Shown: positions 1-5,822 of the stretch, in pieces
Numbering within the stretch: position 1 is the first letter of the stretch
Layout of the letters: each line of letters opens with the position of its first letter
From: an uncultured Rhodocyclaceae bacterium
GTDB taxonomy: Bacteria; Pseudomonadota; Gammaproteobacteria; Burkholderiales; Rhodocyclaceae
Assembly: GCA_903930805.1 (NCBI GenBank)
Contig: CAIYZZ010000182.1
Span: 1-5,822 of the forward strand
DNA: 5,822 nucleotides
Reading direction: 5' to 3'
Position numbers and translations under genes: made by a program
The notes under the pieces: model-generated
What the model was told of the DNA's origin: nothing
Database searches by the model: none
Seen by the model: the letters and a program-made list of their open reading frames with translations, nothing else

Positions 1-2586
1 CCAGACTTCTACTCCAACATGGCGGAGTCCTATGACGAGTATGACCTTAACAAGTTGGCAATGCGCTACAGCGACTTGCTCAAGACGGACAAGTCAGCGC
101 GTGAGCAGAGAGACAAGCAGTACGAAGAGGGTATCAAGCGCACGGGTATGGGGAATGATGCCCCCGGCGGTGCGACGTTCATGGGTGCCAGCAAGGTAGT
201 TCACCCAATGCTCGCTGAGGGTTGCGTGGACTTCTCCGCACGCGCGATGAAGGAGCTGTTCCCCGCTAAAGGCCCGGTTAAGACCAAGATCTACGGTAAG
301 GAAGATAGCAAGAAGCTCGACAAGGCCAAGCGCAAGAAAGACTTCCTGAACTGGCAACTGATCAACCAGATTGAAGAGTACCGCAGCGAGAAGGAAATCC
401 TGCTCACGCAGTTGCCGCTTGGCGGATCGCAGTTTGAGAAATACTACTACGACTCCAAGCTCGGTCGCACGGTGATGGAGTTCGTGCCCATCGATGAGAT
501 TTTGCTACCGTATGCCGCCTCGTCGTTCTACACGTCCCCCCGCGTCACTCACGTCCAGAAACTGACGCGCCACACCTTTGAGAACCGGATTCGTTCCGGC
601 TTCTATGTGGACATCGCCAACATCACGGACGAAGCTACGCCGGAGCAAACCGCCTCGGAAAAAGCTAACGAGAAGATTGAAGGCAAGGACGACAGTGGGT
701 ACAACGAAGATGGCGTGAGGTTGTGCTACGAAACTCAGTGCTGGCGGAAGCTAGAGGACGACGATGATCCCAAACCTTACATTGTACACATCGACGAAGC
801 AACAACGAAGATCCTCGCCATCTACCGCAACTGGAAAGAGGGTGATGAGGCTTGTCGAAAGCTCGACTGGTGGGTTGAGGACAAATTCATTCCATGGCGT
901 GGTGCTTACGGCATCGGTCTACTGCACCTTATCGGTTCTCTTGCTGCAAGTGCTACTGGTGCACTCCGCGCATTGCTGGATTCTGCCCACATCAACAACG
1001 CCCCTACCGCGATAAAACTGAAGGGCGGGCGTGCAAGTGGGCAGAATACCACCATCGACGTGACGGCAGTACAGGAGATTGAAGCTCCAGCGGGCACGGA
1101 CGACATCCGCAAAGTAATGATGCCGATGCCGTTCAACCCACCATCGCAGGTTTTATTTACCTTGCTGCAGTGGCTGACGGACACCGCCAAGGGCGTAGTG
1201 GCGACGGCTGAGGAAAAGATCAGTGATGCTAGCAATCAGATGCCTGTGGGAACAGCTCTGGCCTTGATTGAACAAGGCTCCCAAGTATTCTCCAGTATCC
1301 ATTCTCGGCTCCACGCTTCGCAGGCCAAAGCGCTGCAAATTATCTGCCGCCTGAACTTTGAGCATCCGGATGAGCAAGCCATGTCGCGCTTCGGCTTGGT
1401 GCCGGAAGACTTCAAAGACAACGACGATGTTGAGCCAGTCAGCGACCCCAACATATTCTCGGAGGCTCAGCGCTACGCGCAACTTCAAGAGACTACCAAA
1501 TTGATGGCCATGTTCCCGGAACTTCCGTGGAACAAGAATGCCATGGCGCGAAGGGGCTTGGAACTTCTTCGCGTAGATTACGCCGACGAAGTACTCCCAT
1601 TGGAACCGGAACCTTTCTCCGGCGATCCAGTGTCGGAGAACCAAAAGGCGCTGATGGGCACGCCGCTGAAAGCCGATGCGCACCAAGACCACATGGCACA
1701 TTTGCAAGAGCATCTCCGCTGCCTCATGGATCCTTTGCTGGGCGGCTCACCCCTGTTCCCCGGCCCGTTGCTGCAACAGATCTTAGCAAACTGCACTCAG
1801 CACGTCGTGTATTTGTATTCCGCTGCCGCCATGACCGCTGGGCATATTCGCATTGCGCAGAATGGTTCTCAGGAACAGGAGCGCGAGAAAGTGGTGGCAG
1901 ACGCAGCGGCAGACGCCATGGCGCATCTCCAGCAAGCTATGCCGCAGCTCGCGCAGCAACTTGCCATGGCCGCAGAGCTGGTGCAGAAGAAAATGCCCCA
2001 ACCGCCGCCCGACCCAGCAATACAAGCCACGCTACAAGCCGCGATGGCGGAGACGGAGCGCCGCAAAGCCGTGGATGCTCAGACCTTCCAGCTGAAGCAG
2101 GCTGAGATGGCGCAGTCCCAGCAGCATGAAGCAGTCCTTGCGCAAATCAAGCAAGGGGAGATCGCCACCAAGCAGCAAGCCACGGCACAAGATTCTGCCT
2201 TGAAACAGCAAGCCCAACAATTCAATCAAGCGATGGAGCAACAGAAACAGGCATCGGATGAACGTATCGCGCAGCTCCAACAGCAAGTGGAGTTGATGAA
2301 GAATGACAAGCAACAAGAAATAGAGCTGACGAAGAATATCCAAGACAATCAGACACAACTGGAAATTGCATTGCACCGCCACACGGAAGCCCTGCAAAAC
2401 AACGTAGCGCCGACTCCGCAAATGGATATTGAACCTTTGCGCGAGTTCTTGGATAAGCCTGCTATCGACCCTGCGATGATATCAATGATGCAAGGCATTC
2501 AAGAAATACTCACTAAGATGTCAGCGCCGAAGATGATCATCCACGATGAACAAGGTAGGCCGATTGGGATAGGACACCAGCAATGA
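1..2586 (+). CDS. Phage portal protein, 5' end outside the window
   Basis: Portal proteins form the dodecameric ring at one capsid vertex through which DNA is packaged and to which the tail attaches. From the first ATG (19) the product is 855 residues. The frame is open back to base 1, reading PDFYSN before that ATG, and no SD site precedes it; related portals, as I recall them, carry a DFYxNLAE-like stretch inside the protein, so the true start is probably upstream. Family-like segments, numbered from ATG 19, are GASKVVHPMLAE and ELFPAKGPVKT near residues 55-90, YGIGLLHLIGSLAASATGALR from about 297, NNAPTAIKLKGG from 326, and QMPVGTALALIEQGSQ at 407-422. Residues about 625-795 are a Gln/Ala-rich coiled coil broken by a PQPPPDP segment, and the tail ends in a DEQGRPIGI motif. 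Its stop overlaps the next start as ATGA. The portal call rests on recalled family similarity, not a search; the assignment is fairly secure, the exact start is not. Confidence 0.85.
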   Translation, partial: PDFYSNMAESYDEYDLNKLAMRYSDLLKTDKSAREQRDKQYEEGIKRTGMGNDAPGGATFMGASKVVHPMLAEGCVDFSARAMKELFPAKGPVKTKIYGKEDSKKLDKAKRKKDFLNWQLINQIEEYRSEKEILLTQLPLGGSQFEKYYYDSKLGRTVMEFVPIDEILLPYAASSFYTSPRVTHVQKLTRHTFENRIRSGFYVDIANITDEATPEQTASEKANEKIEGKDDSGYNEDGVRLCYETQCWRKLEDDDDPKPYIVHIDEATTKILAIYRNWKEGDEACRKLDWWVEDKFIPWRGAYGIGLLHLIGSLAASATGALRALLDSAHINNAPTAIKLKGGRASGQNTTIDVTAVQEIEAPAGTDDIRKVMMPMPFNPPSQVLFTLLQWLTDTAKGVVATAEEKISDASNQMPVGTALALIEQGSQVFSSIHSRLHASQAKALQIICRLNFEHPDEQAMSRFGLVPEDFKDNDDVEPVSDPNIFSEAQRYAQLQETTKLMAMFPELPWNKNAMARRGLELLRVDYADEVLPLEPEPFSGDPVSENQKALMGTPLKADAHQDHMAHLQEHLRCLMDPLLGGSPLFPGPLLQQILANCTQHVVYLYSAAAMTAGHIRIAQNGSQEQEREKVVADAAADAMAHLQQAMPQLAQQLAMAAELVQKKMPQPPPDPAIQATLQAAMAETERRKAVDAQTFQLKQAEMAQSQQHEAVLAQIKQGEIATKQQATAQDSALKQQAQQFNQAMEQQKQASDERIAQLQQQVELMKNDKQQEIELTKNIQDNQTQLEIALHRHTEALQNNVAPTPQMDIEPLREFLDKPAIDPAMISMMQGIQEILTKMSAPKMIIHDEQGRPIGIGHQQ

Positions 2587-2990
2587 TTTCGCTTGACCAA
2601 TATTTTGGTTCGTTTCTCCACCACCACGAAGTGACAGAGGAGATGTTTGACAATGCGGAAAAGCTACTCGATGCCGTTGGAAAACTCCTCGCCTTCGCAG
2701 GGCACGACAATATCCCTCTCCCCATCAATCCAACGACTGATTCGCAAATATCAGGCGAACATTACGGCGGATTCCGACCCCAAGACTGCCCGATTGGTGC
2801 AAGAACTTCGGCGCATAAGCAAGCCCTCGCCATAGATATCTATGATCCACATGGAGATCTGGATAAATGGCTTAACGACGGTATGCTCGAGGTATGTGGA
2901 CTATATCGTGAGTCTCCCGTAGCCACGGACGGATGGTGTCATTTGACCGTTCGCGCTCCGCACTCTGGCAATAGGACGTTCATCCCATGA
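2583..2990 (+). CDS. M15-family peptidase, probable phage endolysin
   Basis: Probable zinc-dependent peptidase that cuts peptidoglycan stem peptides at the end of infection; M15 members are D-Ala-D-Ala carboxypeptidases or L-Ala-D-Glu endopeptidases, and the exact bond cannot be told here. The 135-residue protein carries SAHKQALAID at 76-85, matching the SxHxxGxAxD zinc motif (H78, D85) with Ala in place of the Gly, and WCHL with H120 as the likely third ligand. GGFRP at 62-66 and the C-terminal PHSGNRTFIP are also typical of phage M15 proteins as I remember them. The catalytic acid is not obvious: the usual Glu three residues before the last His is Gly117, leaving E110 or D116 as candidates. 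There is no signal peptide, membrane span or wall-binding domain, so release would need a holin. The start is set by ATGA overlap with the portal gene and an AGGA at 2571-2574. A structural or tail-associated peptidase is the alternative. Confidence 0.82.
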   Translation: MISLDQYFGSFLHHHEVTEEMFDNAEKLLDAVGKLLAFAGHDNIPLPINPTTDSQISGEHYGGFRPQDCPIGARTSAHKQALAIDIYDPHGDLDKWLNDGMLEVCGLYRESPVATDGWCHLTVRAPHSGNRTFIP

Positions 2991-3109
2991 TATTTCAAGA
3001 TTGGCTACTCGCCGGAGCAGTCGCCTTGGTAGTCGGTATTCTAGGATGGGCTGGTTATCTGGCCTTCTATAAACTCGGCGATGATGATGATTGGACAATC
3101 CCAAAATGA
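2987..3109 (+). CDS. Small single-span membrane protein (40 aa) in lysis cassette
   Basis: A 40-residue reading frame links the endolysin and holin-like genes by ATGA overlaps at both ends (2987-2990 and 3106-3109), with an AGGA at 2973-2976 upstream. The product begins MIFQDW, has one hydrophobic segment at about residues 7-28 rich in Leu, Val, Ala and Gly, and ends with a short hydrophilic tail containing four consecutive Asp (DDDDW) coded by GAT repeats. This layout is that of a tiny inner-membrane protein. Its place between a peptidase and a 3TM-like holin suggests a role in lysis, as a second holin, an antiholin or a spanin-like partner. There is no lipobox, no second span and no long periplasmic coil, so a classic spanin is unlikely. 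Without the gene a 115-base gap would sit in an otherwise gapless gene string, which supports its being real. The function is inference from context. Confidence 0.7.
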   Translation: MIFQDWLLAGAVALVVGILGWAGYLAFYKLGDDDDWTIPK

Positions 3110-3633
3110 GTAAATTCACCGATTTTCTGGAAACCTCTGCACCGACGATAGCATCGGTACTTCTTGGGCCTGTCGCTGGGATGGCAGTATCTGGTCTTGG
3201 TAAGGTATTCGGGATTGATAATGCAACAATCAAAGACATCACCAAGATCGTAGAAGACGGGAAGGTAAGCCCCGACCAGTTATCCGATATTCGCAAACTG
3301 GAATTGGAGTACCAAGACCATGAAAAAGAGCGAGGATTCAGGTACGCCGATCTTGAGTTTCGTGACCGAGATTCTGCAAGAAAGGCGAATGTTGCCGGTG
3401 GTACGCAAGTCATGTTGTTCTGGTTGTCCTTGGTGCTGCTCAGCGTTTGCCTTGGGATGGAAGGGGTGGTTCTGTTCAAAGGATACCCTGTGGATATTCC
3501 GGAAATTATCGTTGGCCGAGTGCTTGGTCTTGCGGACGCGGTGGTGATGATGGTCATGGGTTACTGGTACGGTACTACCAATAGCAGTTCTAACAAGACA
3601 GCCCTCTTATCTAAGGCGGAGCCAATCAAATGA
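3106..3633 (+). CDS. Putative holin, 3TM-holin-like membrane protein
   Basis: Likely inner-membrane protein of 175 residues that would form the lesion letting the endolysin reach the cell wall. Hydrophobic segments lie at about residues 12-36 (glycine-rich, LLGPVAGMAVSGLG), 100-124 and 132-156. Between the first two is a charged helical stretch with the sequence RDRDSARKAN at 86-95. This order, an N-terminal Gly/Ala helix, an acidic or basic helix with D-R-x-S-A-R, two C-terminal spans and then YWYGTTNSSSNKT, matches my memory of the phage and gene-transfer-agent 3TM holin family. The chosen ATG at 3106 overlaps the preceding stop as ATGA; an in-frame TTG at 3091 would add five residues but lies inside the preceding gene and has no better ribosome site. 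The gene ends in another ATGA overlap with the fibre-like gene. It could instead be a structural membrane-linked protein, but the neighbouring peptidase favours lysis. Confidence 0.72.
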   Translation: MSKFTDFLETSAPTIASVLLGPVAGMAVSGLGKVFGIDNATIKDITKIVEDGKVSPDQLSDIRKLELEYQDHEKERGFRYADLEFRDRDSARKANVAGGTQVMLFWLSLVLLSVCLGMEGVVLFKGYPVDIPEIIVGRVLGLADAVVMMVMGYWYGTTNSSSNKTALLSKAEPIK

Positions 3634-5072
3634 GTAATGGGACAATCCGCATAGCGCCAGATAGTACCGGCAAGCTAATTGATAATGGCGTTTACACCGT
3701 TGGTGGTGTGGCCGATGTTTATCGCCAACGCGTAGAGGTGTTTGGGCCGAATGATTCAGCGACACTTCCTGTTACCGGACCGGCCACAGACGCGGAGCTT
3801 CGCGCTACGCCACTCCCCGTTTCAGGAACGGTGGCAACTGGGGGGTTGACCGATACACAACTTCGCGCTTCAGCAGTCACTGTCGGGTTCAGCGGAGCGT
3901 TTCTATCCCCCTTTGGTGATTTGATCGCTCAGGCGCTTACACCATTGGTGCAACTGGATTGGGTGTACGGTATCAATACGCAAACCGGGGTTACTACCGT
4001 TGTCAGCACCGGAACCGTGGACACCAATTTATCCCGATTACGCATTCAGACCTCCACAAGTACTACTGGCTCCGGTATCTTTCAATCCCGTAAACCCGCG
4101 AAGTATCGTGCAGGGCAAGGCGTCATTATCAGGACCACCGCAGCTTTTACCACTGGGGTAGCTTCTTCTACTCAGTTTGTTGGTATAGGTACAGATACTG
4201 ATGGCTATTTTTATGGATTCAATGGGGCAGCCTTTGGTATTCTCTACCGCGCTTGGAGTTCAGACACTTGGATTCCACAATCCAGCTGGAATGGCGATAA
4301 ATGCGACGGTACCGGAGCATCAGGCTTCAACTGGGATAAAACCAAGGGTACAGTGATAATGATTAAGTACCCCTATCTGGGGTATGGCAACATTACTTTC
4401 TGGGTAGAAGATCCTGCTACTAGCGGGATGATTCTTTGCCATACGATCAAGTACAACAATACAACGACTACGGTTCAAATCAGCAACCCAAATCTATTCT
4501 TCTACGCGCAAGCCATCAATGCGGGAAATAACACCAACCTGATTATTTACTGTGGGTCAGCTGGTGTATTTTTATGCGGCGAACGGTCTTATGTAGGAAA
4601 TCCAAAATGGGCTGCAGATAGCAACAAAGCTGCAGTCACCGCTGAAACTAACCTTCTCAGTATTCGTAATGCCACAAGTTACAATGGAGTGACTAATCGT
4701 AGCTTGATTAGGATTAACTCAATTTCCTATGCAGGTGGCTCTGCTACGGCAACAACTGTAAGCACTCTTCGTGTTCGCATAGGGGCAACCGTAGGTGGCG
4801 TTCCTTCTTTTGCTGCAGTAAATGGAACTACTGCAAATGCGGGTGTTACGATCACAGCAGGTAATTCAATCGCAAGTATTGATACTGCTGGTACAACAGC
4901 AACGGGCGGAACATATCTATTCAACTGCTCTGTTTCTGCGTCGGGTACAAATACCATCGACACCACACCGTTTAATCTCTTTATAGCACCTGGAGAGATT
5001 ATGACGTTCTCAGGATTTGCTTCAGCAAATTCATCCCAAGTAGTTTCTGTAAACTGGACTGAAGATATCTAA
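3630..5072 (+). CDS. Modular virion protein, possible tail fibre or decoration protein
   Basis: A 480-residue, Ser/Thr/Gly/Asn-rich protein with few charged residues, as expected of beta-rich phage surface proteins. Residues 1-40 start with IRIAPDSTGK and a TVGG segment, a module I remember from many phage structural proteins. Residues 53-66 and 74-87 are two copies of a TDxxLRAxxxxV unit. A central region of about 95-315 contains GTDTDGYFYGFNGAAFGILYR and looks like a beta-sandwich or lectin-like fold, but no family can be named. From Y321 (YVGNPKW) to the end is a repetitive beta-rich C-terminal domain finishing in VNWTEDI. GGAG at 3618-3621 lies eight bases before the ATG, which overlaps the holin-like stop as ATGA. 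Sitting after the lysis genes, it could be a receptor-binding fibre, a capsid decoration protein or another appendage; the sequence does not decide. No enzymatic motif or intramolecular chaperone is visible. Confidence 0.72.
   Translation: MSNGTIRIAPDSTGKLIDNGVYTVGGVADVYRQRVEVFGPNDSATLPVTGPATDAELRATPLPVSGTVATGGLTDTQLRASAVTVGFSGAFLSPFGDLIAQALTPLVQLDWVYGINTQTGVTTVVSTGTVDTNLSRLRIQTSTSTTGSGIFQSRKPAKYRAGQGVIIRTTAAFTTGVASSTQFVGIGTDTDGYFYGFNGAAFGILYRAWSSDTWIPQSSWNGDKCDGTGASGFNWDKTKGTVIMIKYPYLGYGNITFWVEDPATSGMILCHTIKYNNTTTTVQISNPNLFFYAQAINAGNNTNLIIYCGSAGVFLCGERSYVGNPKWAADSNKAAVTAETNLLSIRNATSYNGVTNRSLIRINSISYAGGSATATTVSTLRVRIGATVGGVPSFAAVNGTTANAGVTITAGNSIASIDTAGTTATGGTYLFNCSVSASGTNTIDTTPFNLFIAPGEIMTFSGFASANSSQVVSVNWTEDI
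3786..3890 (+). repeat. Two TDxxLRA repeats, 63-base period, inside the fibre-like gene
   Basis: Residues 53-66 (TDAELRATPLPVSG) and 74-87 (TDTQLRASAVTVGF) of the fibre-like protein are two copies of one unit spaced 21 codons apart. At DNA level the block cttcgcgct is identical at 3798-3806 and 3861-3869. Similar TDxQLRAxPVPVSG units occur in tandem in many phage virion proteins, where they appear to form a linker between an N-terminal attachment module and the distal domains. The second copy has lost the PVPVSG ending, so the array may be decaying or ending here. Confidence 0.75.
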
Positions 5073-5497
5073 TGCTATTCGATCTCTACTTCCATCATCA
5101 GAATTCTGCGCCATCTTCCGGCATGCGCCGGTTGATGATGTACCAGCTTCAAGAGGAAAGCCTTCAGAAAGACCAGAAGCGGCATATCAAAGAAGCTGCG
5201 CAGGCTGCTGCTGAGAAAATTGTCAAAGTTGAGACCAAGAAGCCGAGAGAGAAACTTGAGCCGTTGGTTCCGCTGGAGACGTATGAGGTTCCAGACTTCA
5301 AACGCAAAGCCATTTACACCCGCCCCACAAAAGTTGAGCCGATACCTTTCTACCTTGCACAACTTGATGACGTTCAAGGGTGGTACGCAGATTTGCATCC
5401 CTTGTGGGTACAATTCAAACTTCAGGTGGTAGTCCCACGTGTCGAAGCGGCGAATGATCACGATATGAGAATTCGCCTTTTACTGTTAGCAGCATAG
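5072..5497 (+). CDS. Hypothetical phage protein (141 aa)
   Basis: I do not recognise this protein. It starts at an ATG that shares one base with the previous stop (TAATG at 5070-5074), which implies reinitiation by the ribosome finishing the fibre-like gene; no strong SD site is visible. Residues about 18-57 (RRLMMYQLQEESLQ onward) are rich in Lys, Glu, Gln and Ala and probably form a long, possibly coiled-coil, helix. Residues 58-92 are proline-rich and likely extended (KKPREKLEPLVPLE, then YTRPTKVEPIPF). Residues 93-125 contain aromatic residues (FYLAQL, GWYADLHPLW) and may fold as a small domain, and the chain ends in DHDMRIRLLLLAA. No membrane span or signal peptide is seen. Met18, Met22 or Met23 are alternative starts. 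Its position among virion genes suggests a small structural or assembly protein, as inference only. Confidence 0.72.
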   Translation: MLFDLYFHHQNSAPSSGMRRLMMYQLQEESLQKDQKRHIKEAAQAAAEKIVKVETKKPREKLEPLVPLETYEVPDFKRKAIYTRPTKVEPIPFYLAQLDDVQGWYADLHPLWVQFKLQVVVPRVEAANDHDMRIRLLLLAA

Positions 5498-5501
5498 GAG
5501 A
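5496..5501 (+). promoter_or_regulatory. Strong Shine-Dalgarno site for the 61-residue gene
   Basis: AGGAGA at 5496-5501 lies six bases before the ATG at 5508. It is the best match to the ribosome-binding consensus in the window, and its first two bases belong to the stop codon of the preceding gene. Most other junctions depend on start-stop overlap, so this gene is probably translated independently and at a high level. Confidence 0.8.
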
Positions 5502-5507
5502 AATATC

Positions 5508-5693
5508 ATGGGTCGTTTAGCCAAAGTTATGCAAGGTCAGTCGCAGCCAGGTCTCAAAGCGTTCAAGAAGGGTGGCGTTGTAGAAGCCTCCAAGAAAGAT
5601 GTGGAAGTAAAGGGCAAGGGCAAAGAAGGCTCGAAGAAAGAAGAAAAGTTCGACGCCAGCCAGTTCAAGAAAGGCGGTAAATGTGCCAAGTAA
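5508..5693 (+). CDS. Small lysine-rich phage protein (61 aa)
   Basis: A 61-residue, strongly basic and hydrophilic protein of unknown function. It has a short N-terminal segment (MGRLAKVMQGQ), the motif FKKGGVV at 19-25, a Lys/Glu/Gly-rich middle at about 28-47 that is probably disordered, and a second copy of the motif as FKKGGKC at 53-59. I recall small phage proteins with similar FKKGG and KGGxC endings next to structural genes, but no function for them. The charge would allow contact with DNA or an acidic protein surface; this is inference. The start is well supported by AGGAGA at 5496-5501. The gene follows the previous one by 10 bases and its last 11 bases overlap the next gene. Confidence 0.75.
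   Translation: MGRLAKVMQGQSQPGLKAFKKGGVVEASKKDVEVKGKGKEGSKKEEKFDASQFKKGGKCAK
5562..5678 (+). repeat. Duplicated FKKGG motif within the lysine-rich gene
   Basis: The pentapeptide FKKGG is encoded at 5562-5576 and again at 5664-5678, 34 codons apart. The two 15-base copies differ at three positions, all of them synonymous third-codon bases. The peptide is thus kept while the DNA has drifted, which hints at a functional short motif near each end of the protein rather than a recent DNA duplication. Confidence 0.6.
5668..5674 (+). promoter_or_regulatory. Ribosome-binding site supporting the GTG start at 5683
   Basis: The purine run agaaagg at 5668-5674 ends eight bases before the GTG at 5683. 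It lies inside the second FKKGG repeat of the preceding gene, so one stretch serves as coding sequence and as ribosome site. The nearby ATG at 5681, in another frame, runs into a stop after 11 codons, leaving GTG as the sensible start. Confidence 0.55.
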
Positions 5694-5822
5694 ATCCAGA
5701 AAGCAGCACAACTTGATGGAAGCTGTTGCTCACAACCCTACCTTTGCCAAGAAAGTCGGAATAGCTGTCAGCGTCGGGAAAGATTTCGTTGCTGCCGACA
5801 AGACGGTGCAGAAGATCAAGAG
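5683..5822 (+). CDS. DUF3008-like small phage protein, 3' end outside the window
   Basis: A frame starting with GTG at 5683 stays open to the right edge, giving 46 complete codons. The product begins MPSKSRKQHNLMEAVAHN, continues with FAKKVGIAVSVGKDF, then AADK. This matches, from memory, a group of short phage and bacterial proteins beginning MPxKSxxQH (DUF3008-like) whose function is not known. The conserved beginning is the main reason for choosing GTG over the ATG at 5716, which would remove the MPSKS motif. The gene overlaps the preceding one by 11 bases and has a purine-rich ribosome site at 5668-5674. It is basic with no membrane span. The remaining length and C-terminus cannot be seen; relatives are usually short, so the end is probably not far beyond the edge. 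Confidence 0.7.
   Translation, partial: MPSKSRKQHNLMEAVAHNPTFAKKVGIAVSVGKDFVAADKTVQKIK

Noticed and set aside
3..35. Possible tail end of an upstream gene in frame 3, ending TGA at 33-35
   Set aside because: Only ten codons are visible and they show no family feature. If the portal starts upstream of the window this frame is off-frame noise.
1153..1713. Open frame on the - strand, 186 codons, inside the portal gene
   Set aside because: It is antisense to conserved portal segments and its translation has no family-like features; such frames are common opposite moderately GC-rich genes.
1527..2105. Open frame on the + strand, 192 codons, in another frame of the portal gene
   Set aside because: The translation is Arg/Ser/Ala/Pro-rich, typical of an off-frame reading, and overlaps the clear portal frame throughout with no independent start signal.
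3079..3092. GAT trinucleotide run as a possible repeat or slippage site
   Set aside because: It is only four units, encodes the DDDD of the small membrane protein, and no alternative frame product of interest arises from it.
3091..3105. TTG at 3091 as the start of the holin-like gene
   Set aside because: It would add five residues inside the preceding gene. The ATG at 3106 in an ATGA overlap follows the pattern of neighbouring junctions.
2901..3557. Long open frame on the - strand, 218 codons
   Set aside because: It lies opposite the endolysin end, the small membrane gene and the holin-like gene, all with good family or overlap support. Its translation is low-complexity (Ser/Thr/Arg/Pro-rich) with no recognisable motif.
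3564..3578. Repeated GGTAC in ggtacggtac as a possible binding site
   Set aside because: Two five-base copies within coding sequence are expected by chance and encode the conserved-looking WYGT region of the holin-like protein.
5681..5716. ATG at 5681 as start of the last gene
   Set aside because: The frame ends at a TGA after 11 codons.

Overview
The window looks like part of a tailed double-stranded DNA bacteriophage genome (class Caudoviricetes), or a prophage copy of one, covering part of the virion and lysis region. All eight recognisable genes lie on the + strand. They are packed almost without gaps: four junctions are ATGA overlaps, one is a TAATG overlap, one is a 10-base gap with a clear Shine-Dalgarno (SD) site, and one is an 11-base overlap into a GTG-started gene. 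I see no promoter, terminator, tRNA, integrase or insertion sequence. The whole window is probably read from one late transcript that begins upstream and continues past the right edge. The host cannot be fixed from the sequence. The moderate GC content and SD-type sites fit a Gram-negative, perhaps aquatic or soil, bacterium, but this is inference.

Left part (1-2586): a large portal protein whose reading frame is open to the left edge, so its 5' end is probably outside the window. It resembles, from memory, the portal family of podovirus-like environmental phages and ends in a long Gln/Ala-rich coiled coil.

Middle (2583-3633): a compact lysis cassette. It holds a short M15-family peptidase likely to act as endolysin, a 40-residue single-span membrane protein at 2987-3109, and a membrane protein resembling the 3TM holin family. 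The expected division of labour is that the holin (with or without the small membrane protein) permeabilises the inner membrane and the peptidase cuts peptide cross-links in the cell wall.

Right part (3630-5822): a 480-residue modular virion protein with N-terminal repeats common in phage structural or fibre proteins, a 141-residue protein of unknown function, a 61-residue lysine-rich protein with a duplicated FKKGG motif, and the start of a small protein resembling the DUF3008 ('MPSKS...QH') family, cut by the right edge.

Overall this is a fairly ordinary phage structural and lysis module. I found no convincing new defence, mobile or RNA system. The points most worth a second look are the truncated portal start, the small membrane protein inside the lysis cassette, the portal's coiled-coil tail, the mosaic fibre-like gene, and the unassigned small proteins at the right end.
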